From NCBI RefSeq assembly GCF_018866305.1, contig NZ_CP076456.1, forward strand, positions 3,720,001 to 3,784,000: a stretch of 64,000 bases of DNA, written 5' to 3'. Under the pieces are notes generated by a model. That model saw only the letters and a list, made by a program, of their open reading frames with translations, did not search any database and had not been told where the DNA came from. A program made the position numbers and the translations under genes. How positions within the stretch are numbered: the stretch's first letter is position 1; each line of letters starts with the position of its first letter. Below are positions 9,419 to 18,283 of this stretch, piece by piece. This DNA is from Arthrobacter sunyaminii. GTDB lineage: Bacteria; Actinomycetota; Actinomycetes; Actinomycetales; Micrococcaceae.

Positions 9419-10353
9419 CAGCAGAAACCGCCCACGGTATTCCAGACCGGCGAATCGGCGGCCGTACCTTCGCGCAGCACGGAGGCTTCGATCAAACCGT
9501 ACGGGCGGTCCGCGGCGAAGAAGACCTCGTTGGGATTGTCCAGGCCAAACGGTGCCAGGTCCACCAGGAAGTGGTGGTTGTTCGGCAGCGAGAGCCGGAC
9601 CTCGTCAATCTCCGGGTGGGCGGTGATGACGGCCTTGCCCATTTCAAACATGGTCTGCTGCAGGGCCAGGGAGTGCGTGTTGGCGAAGGCGTCCAGGAGC
9701 AGGGTGCGGGCGGAGGCGTAGAGAGCGTTGAAGTCCAGGCTGCTCACGTCCGTGTCCGGAGCGTAGCGCCACTTGGCGGTGACATCCGTGGCCAGAATCC
9801 GGTCAGTGGTCTCAGCCAGGGTGGTGTAGCGGTCCCGGGGGAAGCCGGAGAACTCGGAGCCGGTGGACTTCAGGACGGTCAGGCCGCTGATGCCGGAGAC
9901 CAGGTGCTGCCGGCCGGCTTCGGAGACCAGCACCGCGGTGCGGATCTCGGACTTGTCCTTGGCAAAGGCGTGATCGTGGTCGCTGATCCGGTTCCAGAAG
10001 TACTGTTCGGCGGCCCAGCGGCCTCCGGAAACCCAGTCGAATCCGCCGGTGAAATGCTGCTCCAGGCGCAGCAGGAACTCCTCCGGTGACCCGACGCCGT
10101 CGCGGGCGAAGGCGTAGATGGTGTTCTTCTGGGTATCGGTGGCCACTACGTGGGAGTTGTCCCCCTCCGTGTGCGCGGCTTCGAAGTCGCCGTGCAGCTG
10201 GCTGGTGATGCTGAGGTCTTCGAGCCGGTGCCGGGCGGTGTCTCGGGTGACCTTGACCAGGCGTACCTCGGCTTTGCCGTACTGGTTGCTGCCGAGGACA
10301 ATCCGGGTGTTGTCTGCCCTCTCCTCTGAGGGGGCCTGAGTTGTTTCAGTCAT
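9418..10353 (-). CDS. pucL: Urate oxidase (factor-independent uricase)
   Basis: 311 residues, the normal length. Uricase oxidises urate to 5-hydroxyisourate without cofactors. The catalytic Lys27 lies in NQYGKAEVRLVKV and the paired Thr72 in VVATDTQKNT. The TGSEFSGFPRDRYTTL and LPNNHHF segments build the active-site tunnel between T-fold subunits. A GAGGAAG ribosome site precedes the ATG. The gene ends 1 bp into the permease start and begins 3 bp after uraH, so it belongs to the same transcript. Confidence 0.95.
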   Translation of the reverse strand: MTETTQAPSEERADNTRIVLGSNQYGKAEVRLVKVTRDTARHRLEDLSITSQLHGDFEAAHTEGDNSHVVATDTQKNTIYAFARDGVGSPEEFLLRLEQHFTGGFDWVSGGRWAAEQYFWNRISDHDHAFAKDKSEIRTAVLVSEAGRQHLVSGISGLTVLKSTGSEFSGFPRDRYTTLAETTDRILATDVTAKWRYAPDTDVSSLDFNALYASARTLLLDAFANTHSLALQQTMFEMGKAVITAHPEIDEVRLSLPNNHHFLVDLAPFGLDNPNEVFFAADRPYGLIEASVLREGTAADSPVWNTVGGFC

Positions 10354-10356
10354 GGT

Positions 10357-10698
10357 TCAACTTCCTCGGTAGGTGGAGTAGGCGAAGGGGCTCAGCAGCA
10401 GCGGTACGTGGTAGTGCTGGCCCGCGTCGGTCAGGGCAAAAGTGAGGGAAACGCTGGGGAAGAAAGTCTCTGTGCCGGCGGCGGCAAAGTACTCTCCGGT
10501 GGCGAAGTCAATCCGGTAGGTTCCCGGCACCAGCCGTTCCGGGCCCAGGCTGCCCACCCGGCCGTCGTCGTCCGTGGTTCCGTCCCCGATCCGGGTCCAG
10601 ACGCCTTCCCCGCTCCCCCAAAGCGATACGGCGACGCCGGAAGCCGGCTTCCCGGCAGCGGTGTCCAGGATGTGGGTGGTGACGTGGCTGCGGGTCAT
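10357..10698 (-). CDS. uraH: 5-hydroxyisourate hydrolase (transthyretin-like)
   Basis: 113 residues, exactly the family size. It hydrolyses 5-hydroxyisourate, the uricase product, to OHCU. The N-terminal catalytic His is in HVTTHILD, and the diagnostic C-terminal tetrapeptide YRGS that separates HIU hydrolases from vertebrate transthyretin is present. Its start overlaps the uraD stop by 4 bp, indicating coupled translation. Confidence 0.95.
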   Translation of the reverse strand: MTRSHVTTHILDTAAGKPASGVAVSLWGSGEGVWTRIGDGTTDDDGRVGSLGPERLVPGTYRIDFATGEYFAAAGTETFFPSVSLTFALTDAGQHYHVPLLLSPFAYSTYRGS

Positions 10699-11279
10699 GA
10701 AGAGAGCAGTCCTTCCAGGCGCAGGATGGCGATGTCCCGCAGTTGGCCTGCGATGAGGGGAACTTCTTCCTCCGGGGTGTGCTCCAGGCGTTCCTGCAGA
10801 TTGGCGAGGATCTCCTCGGCGCTGCGGCCTGCCGCGCGGATCAGGAAGACGCGCCCATGCTTGTCTTCATAGGCGCGGTTGCCGGCGGCCAGCTGCTCCT
10901 GGACGTCGTCCAGCCCGGTGACCGTGGCCTGCTCTCCGCGCGAGAAGGTGGCTTCAGTGCCCGCTCCGGCGGGGCGCTCGCCGATCCGCGGATGGCGGGC
11001 CAGGGCGCCGTCGATCTCTGCTTCAGTGAAGTCCGGCGCCGCCAGTTCGGCGAAGCTCAGCAGTTCGCCGGGGGTGGCGAAAGGCCGGGCTGCAGCAATT
11101 TCATTGCACCAGCGTTGAATGTCCAGGCAGGGACGGAGCATTTCTTCAGCCTCGGCATAGCCTGCCGTGTTGAAGGCTGCCAGGAAGTCCGGAACCGGTG
11201 ACTCTGCGGCGGTTTCCGGGGTTGACTCGAAATGTGGTTCTGGGCGCACGGGTGTCAGCTTTCGGTAGATCTGTTCCAT
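10695..11279 (-). CDS. uraD: OHCU decarboxylase
   Basis: 194 residues. It decarboxylates 2-oxo-4-hydroxy-4-carboxy-5-ureidoimidazoline to (S)-allantoin. The catalytic His96 lies in HPRIGERP, and the conserved Y-E-x-K-x-G-x-x-F segment is YEDKHGRVFLIRAAGRS. The first 30 or so residues are not typical of the family (usual length about 165), so the true start may be internal; ATG 11279 is kept because no better site is evident. It is the first gene of the minus-strand urate operon. Confidence 0.9.
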   Translation of the reverse strand: MEQIYRKLTPVRPEPHFESTPETAAESPVPDFLAAFNTAGYAEAEEMLRPCLDIQRWCNEIAAARPFATPGELLSFAELAAPDFTEAEIDGALARHPRIGERPAGAGTEATFSRGEQATVTGLDDVQEQLAAGNRAYEDKHGRVFLIRAAGRSAEEILANLQERLEHTPEEEVPLIAGQLRDIAILRLEGLLSS

Positions 11280-11516
11280 TGCCGGCGCTGAACACCCTTG
11301 ACCATCGGCGGCGCCGACTTGATTCGATGTTTCCGGCAGTTGGAATTGCTATTTCCGACAGTGTGAGCGAGCGCGGGCAAATCTGTCAACAGGTAAATAA
11401 ATGTTGCAGAATAAAACGGCATCTTGTTTCACGGGTGTTAATTCTGTGCAAACAATCGCCGGTTTTTACCCGAATGCATTGCTTCCGGTTCCGGGCCTTG
11501 CCACAATCCCGGAAAC
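11280..11516 (-). promoter_or_regulatory. AT-rich promoter region of the urate/allantoin operon
   Basis: This 237-bp gap is clearly richer in A+T than its surroundings. Reading the minus strand, a TTGACA hexamer at 11389-11384 is followed after 18 bp by CACACT at 11365-11360, a possible sigma-70 promoter for uraD and the genes behind it. Just downstream, 11342-11356 holds a GGAA...TTCC inverted repeat that could be an operator. No regulator gene for the purine genes lies in the window, so the binding protein is unknown. Confidence 0.4.
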
Positions 11517-12941
11517 CTAACCCGCCACCATCCGCCGGGCCGCCGCGGTGTGCCGGGCAATCAGCGCCGGCAGATCGACGCCCGGAAGCGCACCGTCCAC
11601 CACGCGCCAGCTGCCGCCAACCATCACCCGGTCCGCACGGTCCGCCCCGCAGAGCAGCAGGGCCGAGAGCGGATCATGGCTGCCGGAAAAGCGCAGGTCG
11701 TCCAGCCGGAACATCGCCAGGTCCGCCTGCCGGCCCGGCGCCAGTTCGCCCACGTCCTTCCGGCCCAGGGCACGTGCCGATCCCCTGGTGGCCCAGCCCA
11801 GTGCACGTTCGGGCGTGATGGCTTCGGCGCCGTAGCGCAGCCGCTGCAGATAGAGGGCCTGCCGGGCCTCCAGGATCAGGTTGGAGGCGTCGTTGGAGGC
11901 CGAGCCGTCCACTCCCAGCCCTACCGGAGCGCCGGCATCCTCCAGTTCCGCCATCCGGCCGATGCCGCTGGCCAGGCGCATGTTCGACGTCGGGCAGTGC
12001 GCCACGGTGGTGCCGGCAGCGCCCAGGCGGGCAATCTCGTCGTCGTTGAAGTGCACACCGTGCGCCAGCCAGGTCCGGTTCCCCAGCCAGCCGACACTCT
12101 CCAGGTAATCCACCGTCCGCAGCCCAAACGTCTCCAGGCAGAAGGCCTCCTCGTCCATGGTTTCGGCCAGGTGGGTGTGCAGCCGGACGTCATATTCCTC
12201 GGCAAGCGCTGCGCTGTCGCGCATGATGTCCCGGGTCACCGAGAACGGCGAGCAGGGGGCCAGGCCAATCTGGATCACGGCGCCGTCGCCGCGCTCGTGG
12301 TAGTCCCGGATCAGCCGCCGGCTGTCCTCGAGAATCACGTCCGGCGCCTGGACCGTGTGCTGCGGCGGCAGGCCGCCGTCGTCCTCCCCCAGCGTCATGG
12401 AGCCGCGGGTGAGCATGGCCCGCATGCCCAGTTTCCGGACCACGTCCACCTGCACGTCAATGCCGTCCTCCAGCCCGTCGGGGAAGAGGTAATGATGGTC
12501 CGCGGCAGTGGTGCAGCCGGAGAGCAGGAGCTCGGACAGGGCCACGGTGGTGGCCAGCTCCAGATCCGCCGGTGTCAGCCGCGCCCACACCGGATACAGG
12601 TTCTTCAACCACGGGAACAGCGGGGTGTTCACCACCGGCGCCCAGGCGCGGGTGAGGGTTTGATAGAAGTGGTGGTGCGTATTGATCAGCCCCGGCAGCA
12701 GCACGTGGGCGGAGGCATCAAACACCTCTGCGCAGGGCGCGGCGGGACTCTGCCCGGCGGCCAGCACCTCGGTGATGACCCCGTTCTCAATCACCAGGCC
12801 CCCTGCGGCATCCAGCTCATTGGCGGTGAAGGCGGCCAGCGGATTCTTCACCCACAAGCGGCCGCTGCCGGGTGCAGGTGCGGATGAAGCGACAGGTGCG
12901 GTTGCGGGTGCGACGGCGGCGGCTGGCATGGAAACAGTCAT
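11517..12941 (-). CDS. 8-oxoguanine deaminase / guanine-deaminase-like amidohydrolase
   Basis: 474-residue metal-dependent amidohydrolase. The metal motif is THHHF (His89-91) after LLPGLIN, followed by an NTPLFPWLKNLYPVW region like that of characterised 8-oxoguanine deaminases. Later ligands are in LHTHLAET, LAHGVHF and GVDGSASND. Family members deaminate 8-oxoguanine to uric acid, which would feed uricase directly; the s-triazine hydrolases are relatives. About 27 Ala/Pro-rich residues precede the conserved region, so the start at 12941 (GAGGA site upstream) could be long by a few codons. Confidence 0.85.
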   Translation of the reverse strand: MTVSMPAAAVAPATAPVASSAPAPGSGRLWVKNPLAAFTANELDAAGGLVIENGVITEVLAAGQSPAAPCAEVFDASAHVLLPGLINTHHHFYQTLTRAWAPVVNTPLFPWLKNLYPVWARLTPADLELATTVALSELLLSGCTTAADHHYLFPDGLEDGIDVQVDVVRKLGMRAMLTRGSMTLGEDDGGLPPQHTVQAPDVILEDSRRLIRDYHERGDGAVIQIGLAPCSPFSVTRDIMRDSAALAEEYDVRLHTHLAETMDEEAFCLETFGLRTVDYLESVGWLGNRTWLAHGVHFNDDEIARLGAAGTTVAHCPTSNMRLASGIGRMAELEDAGAPVGLGVDGSASNDASNLILEARQALYLQRLRYGAEAITPERALGWATRGSARALGRKDVGELAPGRQADLAMFRLDDLRFSGSHDPLSALLLCGADRADRVMVGGSWRVVDGALPGVDLPALIARHTAAARRMVAG

Positions 12942-13423
12942 GGGACATCCTCGGGCATGCAGACCCCTCCCGGGGCCAGCTCAGTGGGCTTGTCTGCTGA
13001 TCCAAGAGGCCGGGTCCTGCTCCAACCACCCGGCCCGCATGGAGGCCGGGTTTTGCTGCGCCGGTGGCCTAACCGTCCGCACGCGACCACCATACATCCA
13101 CGGTGACACCCTCCCTTCGAATATGAAGCAGCGGGGTGTCCCGCACGGCGGATTGCCGTGGTAGGCTTCCGTGCAATTACCGAAAACAATTACGGCAGAT
13201 CTGGTTCCCGGCGGTGCCGAAATTTACATTGTCGTGCTGACATTTATATTTCTTTCCGCCCGCCATAAGGCCCAAAAAATGCCCTAATATGTTTCATCAA
13301 TGTCATTGTTTGCGGATTTAAGGCCCCTGCCCGGCTACTCCGGCAGGGGGAACTCACCGCTTTGGTTACTGGTTAGCCGGTGGCGGTCAGCCGCCGGCGG
13401 GTATCGCTGGAGGGTAGGGGCGC
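12942..13423. other. 482-bp divergent intergenic region of 8-oxoguanine deaminase and xdhC
   Basis: I see no convincing coding sequence here. The half next to the deaminase holds three alternating complementary 8-mers (13008-13051). The middle (about 13160-13320) is strikingly A+T-rich and probably contains the promoters; an imperfect inverted repeat of AATT-containing arms lies around 13170-13198. The half next to xdhC holds two further hairpins: CCCCTGCC/GGCAGGGG at 13324-13349 and a GGCGG/CCGCC stem near 13382-13396. Confidence 0.6.
13008..13054. promoter_or_regulatory. Mutually exclusive hairpin pair, attenuator-like
   Basis: GGCCGGGT occurs at 13008-13015 and again at 13044-13051, with the complementary ACCCGGCC between them at 13028-13035. 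The middle element can pair with either flank. On the plus strand the second hairpin is followed by TTT, resembling a terminator with an upstream competitor. On the minus strand the same elements lie in the leader of the 8-oxoguanine deaminase gene. Which strand is transcribed here is unknown. Confidence 0.4.
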
Positions 13424-14569
13424 ATGCTTGACATGCTTGACGCACTGGCTGCGGCCACGGCGGACGGCTTTCCCTGCGCCGCCGCAACCATCGTCCGCGC
13501 GTCCGGATCCGTGCCGCGCCCGGTTGGCACCTCCATGCTCATCCACCAGACCGGCGGGATCACTGGGTCCCTCTCAGGCGGATGCGTGGAAGCCGCTGTG
13601 GTTGCCGTGGCCGAGGAGGTCCTCGCTGACGGCCAGCCCCGGGTTGAATCCTTTGGCTACAGCGATACTGATGCCTTCGCCGTCGGGCTCAGCTGCGGCG
13701 GCACCCTGGAGGTGCTGATCCAGCTCCTGCACCCCGGCACCTTTCCCGTCATCCCCAAACCGGATGCTCCCTGCGCCCTCGTCCGGCGAATCGATGCCGG
13801 AGGCACAGCACAGAACAATGCGGCACAGCTGCTGCTGGTCCCCGACCCGCGCCGCGCCGCCTCGACCGCAGGTTTGCTTGCCGACCACGGGGCAGCGTTG
13901 GCTGCGATGCTGGATATGGACCCGGCGCATGCCGCCGCACGGCTGGCCCCTCTGCTGGCGTCCGGCCGCACGGGGATCGTGGAGCTTGGCGGTCCGGTGT
14001 TGTTCCTTGAGTCCCGGCTTGCGCCTGCCCGGCTGCTGGTGATCGGCGCCAATGATTTCTCGGCCGCCCTTGCCCGGCAGGGGCGCCTGCTCGGTTACCA
14101 CGTGACCGTCTGCGATGCCCGGCCCGCCTTCACTGTTCCGGAACGTTTCCCCGCAGCCCATCAAGTGCGGGTGCGGTGGCCGGACCAATACCTGAGAGAG
14201 GAAGCCTCGGCGGGACGCCTGGATGCGCGCTCCGTGGTCTGTGTGCTCAGCCATGACGCCAAGTTCGATATCCCGGTGTTGATCGAGGCGCTGCGCCTGG
14301 ATTTGGGCTATGTCGGCGCCATGGGATCGCGGCGCAGCCACGAACAGCGGATGACCGCGTTACGGGACGCCGGGCTGAGCGCAACTGAGACGGCAAAGCT
14401 GCACTCTCCCATCGGACTGGACATCGGGGCCGCGACACCCGAGGAAACCGCACTGTCCGTCTTCGCCGAAATAGTGGCAGCACGTTCCGGTGCCGCCGTC
14501 AGCGGGCAGCCCCTGCGCGCGCTCAGCGGCCCCATCCATCCGTTCACCCGCCAGCACGTCAGCCATTGA
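13424..14569 (+). CDS. xdhC: XdhC-type molybdenum cofactor insertion/maturation protein
   Basis: 381 residues. The N-terminal XdhC/CoxI domain has the conserved ASGSVPRPVGTSMLI and GSLSGGCVE segments. The C-terminal Rossmann-like domain has LLVIGANDFSAAL and the terminal YVGAMGSRRSHEQR motif. XdhC binds Moco and helps sulfurate and insert it into xanthine dehydrogenase. A GGAGGGTAGGGG ribosome site precedes ATG 13424. It is the first gene of the plus-strand xdh operon, 11 bp ahead of the FAD subunit. Confidence 0.92.
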   Translation: MLDMLDALAAATADGFPCAAATIVRASGSVPRPVGTSMLIHQTGGITGSLSGGCVEAAVVAVAEEVLADGQPRVESFGYSDTDAFAVGLSCGGTLEVLIQLLHPGTFPVIPKPDAPCALVRRIDAGGTAQNNAAQLLLVPDPRRAASTAGLLADHGAALAAMLDMDPAHAAARLAPLLASGRTGIVELGGPVLFLESRLAPARLLVIGANDFSAALARQGRLLGYHVTVCDARPAFTVPERFPAAHQVRVRWPDQYLREEASAGRLDARSVVCVLSHDAKFDIPVLIEALRLDLGYVGAMGSRRSHEQRMTALRDAGLSATETAKLHSPIGLDIGAATPEETALSVFAEIVAARSGAAVSGQPLRALSGPIHPFTRQHVSH

Positions 14570-14580
14570 GGGATTTATCT

Positions 14581-15444
14581 ATGGACATGCCCACCGTTTC
14601 CGAACTGGTCCGCACCAGTGACCCCAGCGACTGGCGTCCCGGAGATGCCTGGCTGGCCGGCGGGACCGTGCTCTTCTCCTACGGCAGCGACTCCCTGCAG
14701 CGGCTGTTGGACATCACCGCCGCCGGTTGGGAACCGCTGAGCGTGTCCGACGACGGACTCGAGATTGCGGCAACCTGCACCATCGCGGACCTGCACGCCT
14801 TTCCCGGCACAGCTCCTGCCGGCGTCCGGGCTGAGTGGCGGGCGCTGGATCTGGTGCAGTTGTGCTGCGATTCCTTTGTGGCTTCCTTCAAAGTCTGGAA
14901 CGTCTCCACGGTGGGCGGAAACATCTGCACCGGCCTGCCCGCCGGCCCCATGACTGCTCTGACCGCTGCGTTGGACGGCGTTGCGCTGATTCACTCCCCC
15001 GGCGGCACGTCCCGCGAAATCCCGGTGGCCGAACTGGTGATCGGTGACGGACGCACTGCCCTGGAGCCCGGAGAACTGCTGCGCAGCGTGACCCTGCCGG
15101 CAGCCGTCCTGCGGGCCGGGACCGCGTTCCGCCGGCAGTCGCTGACCAATCTGGGCCGCTCCGGGGTGCTGCTGATCGGCCGGCTGGACGAGGACGGCGG
15201 GTTTGTCCTCACCATCACCGCCGCCACGAAGCGTCCGGTCCAGCTTCGATTCCCCTCGCTGCCTACCGCCGTCGAACTCCGGGCGGAACTCAGCGGGCAG
15301 ATCGACGGCGAACTCTGGCATGACGACGTCCACGGCCTGCCCGAATGGCGGCACTACATGACGGACCGGCTGGCCGAAGAAATCCGGGCCGAGCTGGCCG
15401 CATCCCGCTCGAACGCATCTGGGTCGAAGGAGGAGCTGCTGTGA
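14581..15444 (+). CDS. xdhB: Xanthine dehydrogenase FAD-binding subunit
   Basis: 287 residues from ATG 14581, chosen over an upstream TTG because GAGG lies nine bases before it. FAD_binding_5 features are WLAGGTVLF near the N-terminus and the pyrophosphate loop NVSTVGGNICTGLPAGP, followed by the CO dehydrogenase flavoprotein C-terminal domain. It carries electrons from the FeS clusters to NAD+ or another acceptor. It overlaps the next gene by 4 bp (GTGA). Confidence 0.9.
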   Translation: MDMPTVSELVRTSDPSDWRPGDAWLAGGTVLFSYGSDSLQRLLDITAAGWEPLSVSDDGLEIAATCTIADLHAFPGTAPAGVRAEWRALDLVQLCCDSFVASFKVWNVSTVGGNICTGLPAGPMTALTAALDGVALIHSPGGTSREIPVAELVIGDGRTALEPGELLRSVTLPAAVLRAGTAFRRQSLTNLGRSGVLLIGRLDEDGGFVLTITAATKRPVQLRFPSLPTAVELRAELSGQIDGELWHDDVHGLPEWRHYMTDRLAEEIRAELAASRSNASGSKEELL

Positions 15445-18170
15445 CGTATCGGATCAACAAGACCGAGGTGGAGGCCGCGCCCTTCCCCGGCCAGTGTCTG
15501 CGCACCTTCCTGCGGGAACAGGGCAATCTGGGCGTCAAAAAGGGCTGCGATGCCGGCGACTGCGGTGCCTGCACCGTCCATGTTGACGGTAAGCCCGTGC
15601 ACAGCTGCCTCTATCCGGCAGTCCGTGCCGAGGGCCGGGAAATCACCACCATCGAAGGGTTGGCCAATGGGGAGGAACTGCATCCCATGCAGCAGCAGTT
15701 CCTGGACGCACAGGGCTTCCAATGCGGTTTTTGCACCGCCGGCATGGTGATGACCGCTGCTGCGTTCGACGAGGAGCAGAAAGAGAACCTGCCCCGGAAT
15801 CTCAAGGGCAACCTCTGCCGATGCACCGGCTACCGCGCCATCGGGGACGCAGTCTGCGGGCACCGCACTGTGGATGTCCCGGCCGGGACCTCTCCTGTTG
15901 CCCGGACCGTGGGCGCCAGCATTCCGGCTCCGGCCGGCCCGGACATTGTCACCGGCCGCGCCCGGTACACCATGGACGTGCCGGCAGCGGAGCTGCCCGG
16001 TCTGCTGCATATGAAAATCCTGCGCTCCCCGCACGCACACGCCCGCATCGTTTCCATTGATGCACGCGCTGCCCTGGCGGTGCCCGGCGTTGAGGCGGTC
16101 CTCACGCACGAAGATGCCCCGAAGCAGCTGTTCTCCACCGCGCAGCATGAACTGCATACCGATGACCCGGATGACACCCGGATCCTGGATGACGTGGTCC
16201 GTTTCCGCGGCCAGCGGGTGGCCGCGGTTGTTGCCGCGTCCGTGGGCGCCGCTGCCGAAGGCGTGCGTGCGCTCAGGGTGGAATACGAGCTGCTCCCGTC
16301 CGTCCTGGACACCGGCGCCGCCCTGGCCGACGGCGCACCCGAGGTTCATCCGGGCACCGCCGGCAACATCGTCGCCGAACTGCACTCCGAACTCGGCGAC
16401 ACGGCCGCCGGACTGGCGGCAGCCGACGTCGTGCATGAGAACACCTACGAAAGCCAGCGCCTGCAGCACATGGCACTGGAAACGCATGGCTCCATTGCCT
16501 CCTTCGACGAGGCGGGCCGGCTGGTGGTGCGCACCTCCACGCAGGTTCCGTTCCTCATCCGGCGGGCGTTGTGCCGGGTGTTCGGCCTGAAACCCGAATC
16601 TGTGCGGGTGCTCACCGGACGGGTGGGCGGCGGATTCGGCGGCAAGCAGGAGATGCTCACCGAGGACCTGGCCGCGCTGGCGGCGATCAAGCTGAACCGG
16701 CCGGTGCAGCTGGAGCTGACCCGGCAGGAGCAGTTCACCGCCACCACCGTGCGGCATCCGTTCTCCGTCCGGGTGCGGGCCGGAGCACGCCGGGACGGCA
16801 CACTGACCGCACTGGAGCTGGATGTCACCACCAACACCGGAGCCTACGGAAACCATGCCCCGGGCGTGATGTTCCACGGCTGCGGCGAGTCCGTGGCCGT
16901 ATACCGGTGCGACAACAAGAAGGTCGACGCGCGGGCCGTCTACACCAACACCGTTCCGTCCGGAGCCTTCCGCGGCTACGGACTGAGCCAGATGATTTTC
17001 GCCGTCGAGTCCGCGATGGATGAGCTGGCGCGCAGCATCGGCATGGATCCGCTTCAGTTCCGCCGCCGCAACGTCATCGCCCGGGGGGACGCCATGCTCT
17101 CCACGGCGCCGGTTCCGGCGGAGGACGTGCATTACGGCAGCTACGGGCTGGACCAATGCGTGGAACTGGTCCGTGCTGCGCTCGAACGGGGAAAGCTGTC
17201 CGCGGAAACCTCCGGCGAAGGTCTGGACGAGGAGTGGCGGGTTGGCACCGGCACCGCCGTTGCCATGATCGACACGGTTCCACCCCGCGGGCATATGAGC
17301 CACGCCCGGATCCGGCTGCAGGAAGACGGACGGTACGGGCTCGACGTCGGCACCTCCGAGTTCGGCAACGGCACCACGACCGTGCACACCCAGCTCGCGT
17401 CCACCGCGCTGCACACCACCGCGGACCGGATTGTCATCCGGCAGTCGGACACCGATCTGGTGGAACATGACACCGGCGCCTACGGCTCCACCGGCACCGT
17501 AGTGGCGGGCAAGGCTTCCCTCGCGGCGGCAGAGGAACTGGCTGTTTTGCTCAAGGGCTTTGCCGCTTCCCTGTTTTCCAACACCTCGGCGCAGGTGGGG
17601 TTGCTGCCGGACGCGGTGGAGTGCGACGGCGAGCGGATAGCGCTGGCCGACGTCGCCGTCCGCGCACGGGAGGCCGGAATCGACCTGTCAGCCCAGGGCC
17701 GCTGGGGCGGAACGCCGCGGTCCGTGGCGTTCAACGTGCAGGGCTTCCGGGTGGGCGTGCACACCGGCACGGGTGAAATCCGGATCCTGCAGAGCGTGCA
17801 TGCCGCGGACGCCGGAGTGGTCATGAATCCATTGCAGTGCCGGGGCCAGATTGAGGGCGGCATTGCCCAGGCACTGGGTGCGGCACTGTTTGAAAAGGTC
17901 CGGGTCAGCAGCACCGGCGAGGTGCAGACCAAGATCCTGCGCGAATACCATGTGCCGGCCTTCGCGGATGTGCCGCGCACGGAGATCTACTTTGCAGAGA
18001 CCAACGACTCGCTGGGGCCCATGGGTGCCAAGTCGATGAGCGAAAGTCCGTTCAACCCCGTGGCTCCGGCCCTGGCCAACGCCGTCCGGGATGCCACGGG
18101 AGTCCGGTTCAGCGCTCTTCCGCTGGCCCGCGACGTGGTTTTTCTGGCGCTGCGGGAGGCGCTGGCCTAA
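15441..18170 (+). CDS. xdhA: Xanthine dehydrogenase, fused [2Fe-2S] and molybdopterin-binding subunits
   Basis: 909 residues from GTG 15441, preceded by AGGAGG and overlapping xdhB. Residues 1-140 are the ferredoxin-like small subunit: plant-type cluster Cys36, Cys41, Cys44, Cys56, then the second cluster Cys95, Cys98, Cys126, Cys128. The rest is the Mo-binding large subunit, with [20 protein letters not shown] and [12 protein letters not shown] segments lining the Moco site. It oxidises hypoxanthine/xanthine to urate. The small-large fusion with a separately encoded FAD subunit differs from the usual three-gene bacterial arrangement. The substrate is inferred from the neighbouring urate genes. 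Confidence 0.9.
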   Translation: MTYRINKTEVEAAPFPGQCLRTFLREQGNLGVKKGCDAGDCGACTVHVDGKPVHSCLYPAVRAEGREITTIEGLANGEELHPMQQQFLDAQGFQCGFCTAGMVMTAAAFDEEQKENLPRNLKGNLCRCTGYRAIGDAVCGHRTVDVPAGTSPVARTVGASIPAPAGPDIVTGRARYTMDVPAAELPGLLHMKILRSPHAHARIVSIDARAALAVPGVEAVLTHEDAPKQLFSTAQHELHTDDPDDTRILDDVVRFRGQRVAAVVAASVGAAAEGVRALRVEYELLPSVLDTGAALADGAPEVHPGTAGNIVAELHSELGDTAAGLAAADVVHENTYESQRLQHMALETHGSIASFDEAGRLVVRTSTQVPFLIRRALCRVFGLKPESVRVLTGRVGGGFGGKQEMLTEDLAALAAIKLNRPVQLELTRQEQFTATTVRHPFSVRVRAGARRDGTLTALELDVTTNTGAYGNHAPGVMFHGCGESVAVYRCDNKKVDARAVYTNTVPSGAFRGYGLSQMIFAVESAMDELARSIGMDPLQFRRRNVIARGDAMLSTAPVPAEDVHYGSYGLDQCVELVRAALERGKLSAETSGEGLDEEWRVGTGTAVAMIDTVPPRGHMSHARIRLQEDGRYGLDVGTSEFGNGTTTVHTQLASTALHTTADRIVIRQSDTDLVEHDTGAYGSTGTVVAGKASLAAAEELAVLLKGFAASLFSNTSAQVGLLPDAVECDGERIALADVAVRAREAGIDLSAQGRWGGTPRSVAFNVQGFRVGVHTGTGEIRILQSVHAADAGVVMNPLQCRGQIEGGIAQALGAALFEKVRVSSTGEVQTKILREYHVPAFADVPRTEIYFAETNDSLGPMGAKSMSESPFNPVAPALANAVRDATGVRFSALPLARDVVFLALREALA

Positions 18171-18231
18171 AGCCCTCCGGCCCCCGGGGCTCCCTGCCCG
18201 GAAGCGGCTGAGCGCAGCCTGTCCGCCCAAA

Positions 18232-18263
18232 GCCGGCCCGTCGCGGTACCGCGACGGGCCGGC
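18232..18263. terminator. Perfect 32-bp palindrome between convergent genes
   Basis: Two 16-base arms meet without spacer at 18247/18248, forming a GC-rich hairpin with a GTAC turn. It lies between the 3' ends of xdhA and the minus-strand FAD dehydrogenase, where a bidirectional terminator is expected. There is no T-tract on either side, so it may act by blocking readthrough or RNA decay rather than as a classical intrinsic terminator. Confidence 0.6.
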
Positions 18264-18283
18264 GGCCCCGATCCTGCCCAGGG

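Noticed and set aside
15354..17468. 704-codon open frame antisense to xdhA
   Set aside because: His/Gly/Arg-rich translation typical of a reverse-strand shadow of a GC-rich gene; the sense gene is unambiguous.
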